Source: Leucocoprinus leucothites (lineage: Eukaryota > Basidiomycota > Agaricomycetes > Agaricales > Agaricaceae). From it: DNA of 64,000 nucleotides. The stretch covers positions 744,001-808,000 of the forward strand of contig JAACJO010000018.1 in the NCBI GenBank assembly GCA_013368445.1, given 5' to 3'. Below the pieces are notes generated by a model that worked only from the letters and a program-made list of their open reading frames with translations, was not told the DNA's origin and searched no databases. Numbering within the stretch: position 1 is the first letter of the stretch; every line of letters begins with the position of its first letter. Positions 58,423-64,000 of this stretch are shown here, in pieces. The position numbers were made by a program, and so were the translations under genes.

Positions 58423-60829
58423 ATGTCTTTTATTCTCATATCCTATCTCTCTACTATTTGCGCATTTGTCTGGGAGGTAGTCTATTATTTATGGTCGTAC
58501 GACGCAACGGTAGTCCGCGCCATAGAGGTGAACCGTGTCAGTGACCGTGCTGGCAATGAGGTCACGACCATAGAGAATGTTGAAGGTGTGCGAATGTTCT
58601 GCGCTCGTTTTATTGATGAGGCTAGCTAACGTACAATTACAGCTCGGGCTGCTGTCGAGGTTATTCACGTATCTGATAGTGCTGTCAGGCTATCCACCTA
58701 TACTTCGGCTCAACTTGACTACTTTACGACTCATTGCCCTTGTAAGCCACACTCATATTCTGGCTTGTTCAACAAACTAAAGTAAACGTTTTAGGGTATA
58801 CCGTCGGAGAAGATACAGCTATAGCTATTGAAGCTTTCGCTCCCACCAAGATTACCGAGGCAATGGAACGCTACGGTCGTAAGGCTCCTGGTGAAACCAC
58901 AGATGACTCTGGCTGTAATACTAGGGAGTCTGTGCTCTCTGCGGACACCACGATTATGGAGGAGGATGACTGGTTTAGTGAAGGACCGTCCGTTGCATCT
59001 TCGGCTACGTCCGTCGACGATGTTGGGGACGAGAAATGCAATGTGGTTGGGGGAGAGGGTGAAGTCACTGAGGAGGCTGGTGATGAGAAAGTGATGGAGT
59101 CGTTGGATGGCGATGATATGTTTGACGATAGTGAGTGTCTCTCCTGCTCAGGAGGGTAACATGCAATTGATTCGTGTAACCGTTTCCCAGTGCTTGAGTA
59201 TTATTTCAGCAGTGATAAAATGGGCGATGGCGGGATTGCCGAGATACGGGGCGTAGAAAGAGTAGCTGAGGCTGGAAGTATTCTTGAAGAGTCCGAACCT
59301 GCGGACGAGAGGATACAGCAAATGGCAAAGGTTATCAAGAAAATCGCGACCTCTTGTCGCGAGGACAAGTCGAAGACAGAGAATACTGAAATCGAGAGTG
59401 AGCATAAAGCTATATGCGATGTCCTGGAGGAGTTTTCCGTCGGGCAAGTACTCATTCGTGCCGCCATGGTCGTCAAACAGCCCTCCGGATCCGTGCATTC
59501 CCCTCCTGGATATGCACTGCTGCTCTCGCCTGTTCCGGACGTGCATATACTTGGTCGTCCGACTCGAAATACTGAGGAGAAGTTGTGCGACTTGTTAAAC
59601 TTTATGGAAGAGTGCGATTTCATTCTTCCGGACCTCTCCTTTGGCGAGGCCAGCTGTTCTTATTATCCAAGGGAAACTCCACGCTTTGGTTCCGATGACT
59701 GCGTAGCACAACGAGATATACATGGTGGCCTCGTATTACCCAACTCTGAACTCCAATTTCCAATGGGAAGGAACCCATGTCTCGAGCGAATCGAGGAGGA
59801 GGAATTCACTCCTAGGATAGGTTAGTCAACAGAATTTTCTCTTAATGCTGGGTGTCGTTCACCTCTTACTCTCCGCTAGTTGTCCAAAGTCCTTCTTTGG
59901 ACATTTTCCCTCTCCCTCCGATTCGACCTCGTCGAGCATTTGAAGAGGGCCTGGCCGAGGTCTTGGAGTTTATGGATAATCATGACAACGAACTCCCGAT
60001 TTGCGCGGCCGTGGAAAGTGATTCTGTGTTTAAAATTAGTGAGTTGAATCATGACGATTAGAAAACGGGGACTTACGTTTCTTCACGAAAGGGAAAGGAA
60101 TATCGACGAGAGGAATTTCGTTGAGGCCACTTTGTAAGGATTACGGAGGTTTGGGCCCGCATGTTTTGGCGTTTATGGAGGGATGGCGGTATGATCATAT
60201 GATTGAATCGGGAGGGGAGCATCCAAACGCTGGTATTAGCTACTTTCCCTCAGAATACTTGACGTTTCTGGCTATTAACGGAATGGTCTGACAGGGAAGC
60301 GACGCACAACGTTGGAGGGAGACGTTTTCGAGCTCTCACAACGTTCACCGATCGACACGCCTTGGACTCCTGCTTTCTACGATTCAACTGCTAAGCTTGA
60401 TGACCTCTTTCAAGGCGTCAAAACCGCAGACGGGGTCGACTTTGCTTATGGCCGTGATAATCGTGCCAACATTAAACCAGACCTCGGGGAGGAATTCGAC
60501 GCGATTTTTGATATAGTTGATAAATTTGGGATTTCGATTGAGGAGGGGCTGGCGTTTTTTGAAAAGGCATCGGAGTGGTTTACAGTGAGAGCGAAAGATG
60601 AAGCGAGGCGATTGAAGTGTAGGCTGGGTGACCGTGTGCAGCCTTGTGATTTGAAGTTGGAGGCTATTATAGGGCCTGCTGGCTTGACTTCTGCCGTTAA
60701 GGATCGGAGAGTGGTTGCGCCTGAGGATTATTTGAGAGGTGAGTATGTGTTTGGCTTATGTGGGAGGTTTACTGACGGGGTTTCAAAGTTCCGAGGCGAA
60801 GTTGTAGGAGGTACATATTGAGGGGCTGA
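58423..60829 (+). CDS. Hypothetical protein, divergent partner of NACHT B
   Basis: Eight exons (58423-58585, 58643-58741, 58795-59130, 59191-59820, 59880-60038, 60092-60232, 60295-60738, 60789-60829) with 50-62 nt GT-AG introns maintain one frame for 670 aa. I do not recognise the family. Visible features are an acidic Ser-rich stretch (about residues 110-200), charged helices (VAEAGSILEESEPADERIQQ and MAKVIKKIA), a compact conserved-looking block SPPGYALLLSPVPDVHILGR to LPDLSFGEA, and GLGPHVLAFMEGWRYDHM. No signal peptide is certain; residues 1-20 are hydrophobic (MSFILISYLSTICAFVW), but the start is the weakest choice. A broken copy at 18245-19067 shares exon boundaries, supporting several introns. 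Divergent pairing with a NACHT gene recurs, so a functional link is possible. Confidence 0.6.
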
Positions 60830-61007
60830 GATATTTTGCATTTTGGCTTGGTTTGTGCATTCGATTTAAATGCCTTCCTCTGCATTTTCCCATTGATATC
60901 TATAGAGATTTAGTATGTTTTCTTTCCGTTTCACATGGCATAGATTGTATCACAAAATGAAACATATACCATTCATAGAAAAATAAAAACACAAATCGTA
61001 CAGACCA

Positions 61008-62218
61008 CTACGAAACCCGTCGCTTCTTCTCCTCTGACATCTCATCCTCCTCTCCCTCGTCCTCCTCCATCGCATCCTCGTCATCGAAATGCGCTTTCAA
61101 ACCCTTCATCTTCCTCGTCTGCAACCTCGACAAATCCTGTTTCGCAACATGCACCCTCCCTCTTAAATTACCCATCTCATCCACCTCCATATTCTTTCTC
61201 TTCTTCCCAAGGCCCTTCTCAACATCTTGTTTCTTAAGTTTCGGTCTCTTGAGTGATTGTTTGAGAAGTTCAGGATCGGGTGGTGTGTGGCGTCGGAGAG
61301 AGAAGTCGAAGAAGGGACCCATGGGGGTGAGTTCGACTTTGGGGATGCGGGTGCCGGAGGCTTTTAGTTTGATGGTGTAGGAGCGAATGTGGACTTTGGG
61401 TAGGGAGGTGAGGTCTTCGGGCGTTGTTGTGGCGTTGGGAAGATCGGTTGAGGTGGTTGTAGTGAGGGTTGGGGGAGTGGGACTGAGGGAGATACTGATA
61501 ACGTGTTCGATACCTGGGAGACAGATGGATTCGATTGTTTCGCCGTTGAAGAAGGATATGAGCATGGATTTGAGGTGGGAGAAGCGAGGGTGGGTTTCGA
61601 AGAGGTCAGAGGCGAAGTGGAGGAGGGGTTTGTTTCCTGGTGTGGATTTTGGTGTCTGGATGTGGCAGAGTGAGTGAGTGGTGTGGAGGGTAATGTGAAG
61701 GTTTTTTTTATTATTTACCTTGAATTCTGTCATGCTGATAAACTTGTCGACGACGACTTCTATCATGTCGAGCACGCGACCATCGAACATTCGCACGAAA
61801 GTAAGACCGTTTGGTCGCTTTTTGGTAGATTGGCCGACTACGAAGAGGGATGCATCGTTTTTGTTGGACCAGAACTCGAGAGAGGCTTGGGAGTCTGATG
61901 AGGCATCGAATGGATGGATATCGTTTTTCTTGTTGAACGCGATGGCGTTGGGCCGTTTAAGAGCCATCTATGAGGGAATGTATCAGAGGTGTTGTGTTGG
62001 TTTAGAACTGGAAAAATGACGGACAAGTTCCTTCATGGCGTTAGTGACTAGTTCGCCGGGATGAGTTCCCTTGACGAATACGCATGTGCGAGGATCTTCG
62101 ACTTCTTTTGGTTGGCGAGCATCCATGGCCCGCTTTGAGCGGGCATTTCGTGGTTTTCTGTAACATAATCAGTGGTGAGAGCTAACGACTTGGCAACGAC
62201 TTACACAGTTCGCAGCAT
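61008..62218 (-). CDS. RPF2: Rpf2, ribosome biogenesis factor (Brix domain)
   Basis: Four exons (62218-62205, 62157-62025, 61967-61719, 61655-61008) give 347 aa starting MLRTVKPRNARSKRAMDARQ. The sequence PRTCVFVKGTHPGELVTNAM and MALKRPNAIAFNKKNDIHPF is diagnostic of Rpf2. The Brix domain follows, with EFWSNKNDASLFVVGQSTKK, RPNGLTFVRMFDGRVLDMIE and MTPMGPFFDFSLRR-type strands. The tail is lysine-rich then acidic, as usual. Rpf2 with Rrs1 loads the 5S RNP onto pre-60S particles in the nucleolus. The intron at 62024-61968 starts GTCCGT, an unusual donor. The 63-nt intron (61718-61656) is open in frame, so unspliced mRNA would add 21 residues. Length fits the family. Confidence 0.93.
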
Positions 62219-62391
62219 AATTCACAGCGAAAGGACGAGAAAGATCGCGAACCCTGAATATGAAAAAGATGTACACGTGACTGGATTCCTTGATTTACAT
62301 CTAATGACGTAGCCAAATAAAGCTCACTAATTGAAAGAAATAAGTATGGAATGCAGAGCAGTGCTCTTTTTTTTCCGTTCTCTCTCCCACC
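62219..62391. promoter_or_regulatory. shared divergent promoter, RPF2 / CCC1-like
   Basis: Only 173 bp separate the two divergent start codons, so the interval must hold both 5' leaders and a shared core promoter. No clear TATA box is seen; TTGAAAGAAA and pyrimidine runs lie near the CCC1-like start. Confidence 0.6.
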
Positions 62392-63491
62392 ATGTCCGGT
62401 TCAGATAACTCTGTCGCTTCAGTGTCGACTGTTGTTCCCCTCCCTCATAGACAAGATGCCGTGTCGAAATCTTCGAGGCCACCTGTGTGGCCGATTGAAC
62501 ATGCCGAGCCAGGTGTGACAACGCCACTACTTGCCAAATGTGCTCGAACTTCCCGTGCGGGTGGGGTTTGTTGCAAGGAGCTTAGGAATGATGAGCGTAC
62601 GCTTATTGACCCGGATGTTGTCAGAGACGTGTAAGTGTTGCCTTTGTGCTGCGGTGGCATGTTTTCTCATGAGCATATAGGATTATAGGTCTCTCGGATG
62701 GACTGACCGTTCCATTCGCTCTAACCGCTGGCCTCTCTTCTCTCGGGGACTCAAAACTCGTAGTACTAGGCGGCATCGCCGAACTCATCGCTGGAGCCAT
62801 CTCAATGGGCATAGGCGGTTTCCTCGCCTCTCAAGCCGAACGTGACCACTATCGATATCTACATAAACAAACGGCGTTACGCGTTCAACGTAGCTGTGCC
62901 GGAGAAATGGAACGTGAAGTCGCCGAGGTTTTGGGACCGGTTGGTGTGGATGATAAAGCTTGTCGTGCGGTGGCGCAGTGTTTACGTGAGGTAGAGGGTG
63001 AGAATGCGAGTAGGGAGGTGTCTTCTTCGGCGACGGCGAGTGGTAGTGGTGATTCTGAGAATCAGGCATTGAAGTGGAGTAAGGAGGTTGGGTTGACTGC
63101 GTTTTTGCTTCGGTTTGGTCAGGGGTTAGGTACGTCATGGTATTTTTATATTTTTTTGATGATTATTGACGCCCTGTGGCTGCTTCTTGTAGAGGAAGTT
63201 CCGACGTTACGACTTTATGTGTCCGCGTTGACTATTGGGATGGGCTATCTTGTTGGTGGTTTTATCCCTCTCATGCCGTATTTCTTTATCCCGAAGGCGC
63301 ATATTGCGCTTATCTATTCGTGTCTGGTCACTGGTGTTGTGTTGCTCGTCTTTGGAGCTATTAAAGCGCGTGTGACGGGAGCAGGTGCCGGAGCAAGAGG
63401 TTATATTTGGGGTGCGGTTAGTACACTTTTGGTTGGTGGCTTGGCTGCTGGGGCTGCTTTTGGTATCGTAAAGTTGCTCGAGAGCGAGTGA
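62392..63491 (+). CDS. CCC1/VIT-family vacuolar iron/manganese transporter
   Basis: Three exons (62392-62630, 62681-63129, 63193-63491) give 328 aa. After a soluble 75-residue N-terminus comes the hallmark first membrane segment DVIIGLSDGLTVPFALTAGL, then GGIAELIAGAISMGIGGFLA, an acidic metal-binding helix region (SQAERDHYRYL, EMEREVAEVL), and three further membrane segments after LEEVPTLRLYVSALTIGMGYL. This is the five-helix plan of yeast Ccc1 and plant VIT1, which import Fe2+/Mn2+ into vacuoles by proton exchange. The membrane-embedded D in GLSDG and the E-rich cytosolic helix, both known to bind metal in the family, are present. A serine-rich spacer (about residues 200-215) is less conserved. 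Divergent from RPF2. Confidence 0.9.
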
Positions 63492-63652
63492 ATCCTTGGT
63501 ATATAGTTACCCATATGTGAAACCCAATATCTTGGTCTTTTTTGGTTTAGATTTATGTATCATGTTATTCGCTTGTATAACACAAATGGAATGGTATCTA
63601 TGGATGGATATATTAAAGATATTCCGAGCAAGGATCATCCTTGGAATAACTA

Positions 63653-63994
63653 CTACAGCTTACTTCTCGCCTTCTCTTTCTCCTGTTCTTCTCTCTTTCT
63701 GCGAGCACGAAGTGCCCTTCCAACTCGGCTTACACTGTCCCGGCCAAGCTTCTCACTGATCCACCAACCGATATCGGTCATCTGGTTCAGATCGATGGTA
63801 CCGTTTGCTGTTCCGGCGACTGTGTAGGGAGAGTTTTGGAGGGCGTAGAGGACGTCTTCTGTTGCGACGTTTCCGGTTGCGCCTGGAGAGTAGGGACAAC
63901 CGCCGAGTCCGCCGACTGAGGAGTCGATGGTGCGGATGCCGGAGTTGAGTGCTGCGAGGACGTTGGCTACTGCTGTGCCGTATGTGTCGTGGAA
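63653..63994 (-). CDS. Hydroxymethylglutaryl-CoA lyase, last exon (partial, runs off the window)
   Basis: The last exon encodes 113 residues beginning FHDTYGTAVANVLAALNSGI, then DSSVGGLGGCPYSPGATGNV and ATEDVLYAL, and ends in a basic tail before TAG at 63653. These blocks are the C-terminal half of HMG-CoA lyase (leucine degradation and ketone body formation, mitochondrial). In the human enzyme the matching HxH histidine, the GGCPY cysteine and the GN asparagine bind metal or act in catalysis; the second His, the Cys and the Asn are present here. An intron acceptor (TTCTAG) sits just before FHDTYG at 63995-63996, so upstream exons, including the N-terminal DGxR motif, lie beyond the window. 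Confidence 0.9.
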   Translation of the reverse strand, partial: FHDTYGTAVANVLAALNSGIRTIDSSVGGLGGCPYSPGATGNVATEDVLYALQNSPYTVAGTANGTIDLNQMTDIGWWISEKLGRDSVSRVGRALRARRKREEQEKEKARSKL

Positions 63995-64000
63995 CTAGAA

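Noticed and set aside
60233..60294. Reading through as exon (ISYFPSEYLTFLAINGMV then stop) as the end of the hypothetical protein
   Set aside because: Plausible alternative, but a GT-AG removal of exactly this stretch restores the frame into a long downstream coding exon; RNA data would decide.

Overview
The window reads as basidiomycete (Agaricomycete-type) nuclear DNA. Genes carry 47-63 nt GT-AG introns, there are Clp1-like proteins and NACHT NTPases of the kind expanded in mushrooms, and CpG-poor transposon nests lie beside CpG-normal gene islands. All exon coordinates were assigned by hand from splice sites and reading-frame continuity.

Left gene island (1-9 kb): a Tda3-like FAD oxidoreductase (236-1561, +), then two divergent Clp1-like paralogues arranged tail to tail (2847-3605 + and 4966-6194 -), then a tRNA-Asp (8032-8103).

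NACHT/duplication region (8-19 kb): two decayed copies of RRP9, a U3 snoRNP WD40 protein, flank a frame-broken NACHT gene (A, 9858-12288, -). An apparently intact NACHT gene of a different subtype follows (C, 15804-17555, +). Next come fragments of a NACHT proline-rich exon and of the large hypothetical gene found intact near 59 kb.

Transposon nest (19-52.5 kb): a 2.8-kb near-perfect palindrome has an internally deleted Tc1/mariner element exactly at its centre. A Ty3/gypsy chromodomain retrotransposon (23080-50337, TSD CTTTG) is interrupted by a second gypsy element (40523-49394, TSD GGGGT). It is also interrupted by a DNA-transposon stack, with hAT containing a DDE_1/pogo-like element containing Tc1/mariner. 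The cluster, together with a separate 2.05-kb CATCAG-terminated element, splits a third NACHT gene (D) whose pieces are recognisable at 22.64-22.94, 50.38-50.46 and 52.57-53.01 kb.

Right gene island (53-64 kb): NACHT gene B (54890-57348, -, seven inferred exons, 705 aa) is divergently paired with a 670-aa protein of unknown function (58423-60829, +). Remnants of the same pair occur at 18.1-19.07 kb and partly at 22.4-22.9 and 52.6-53.7 kb, so they appear to duplicate as a unit. The island ends with housekeeping genes: RPF2 (60S assembly), a CCC1/VIT-type metal transporter sharing a 173-bp divergent promoter with it, and the 3' end of HMG-CoA lyase.

The most interesting content is the rapidly turning-over NACHT (NLR-like) family. 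It has a shared proline-rich N-terminus, a conserved linear motif before the NACHT domain, a small cysteine-containing C-terminal module encoded by tiny exons, and a recurrent divergent partner gene. This fits a self/non-self or immune-like locus, but that role is inference.
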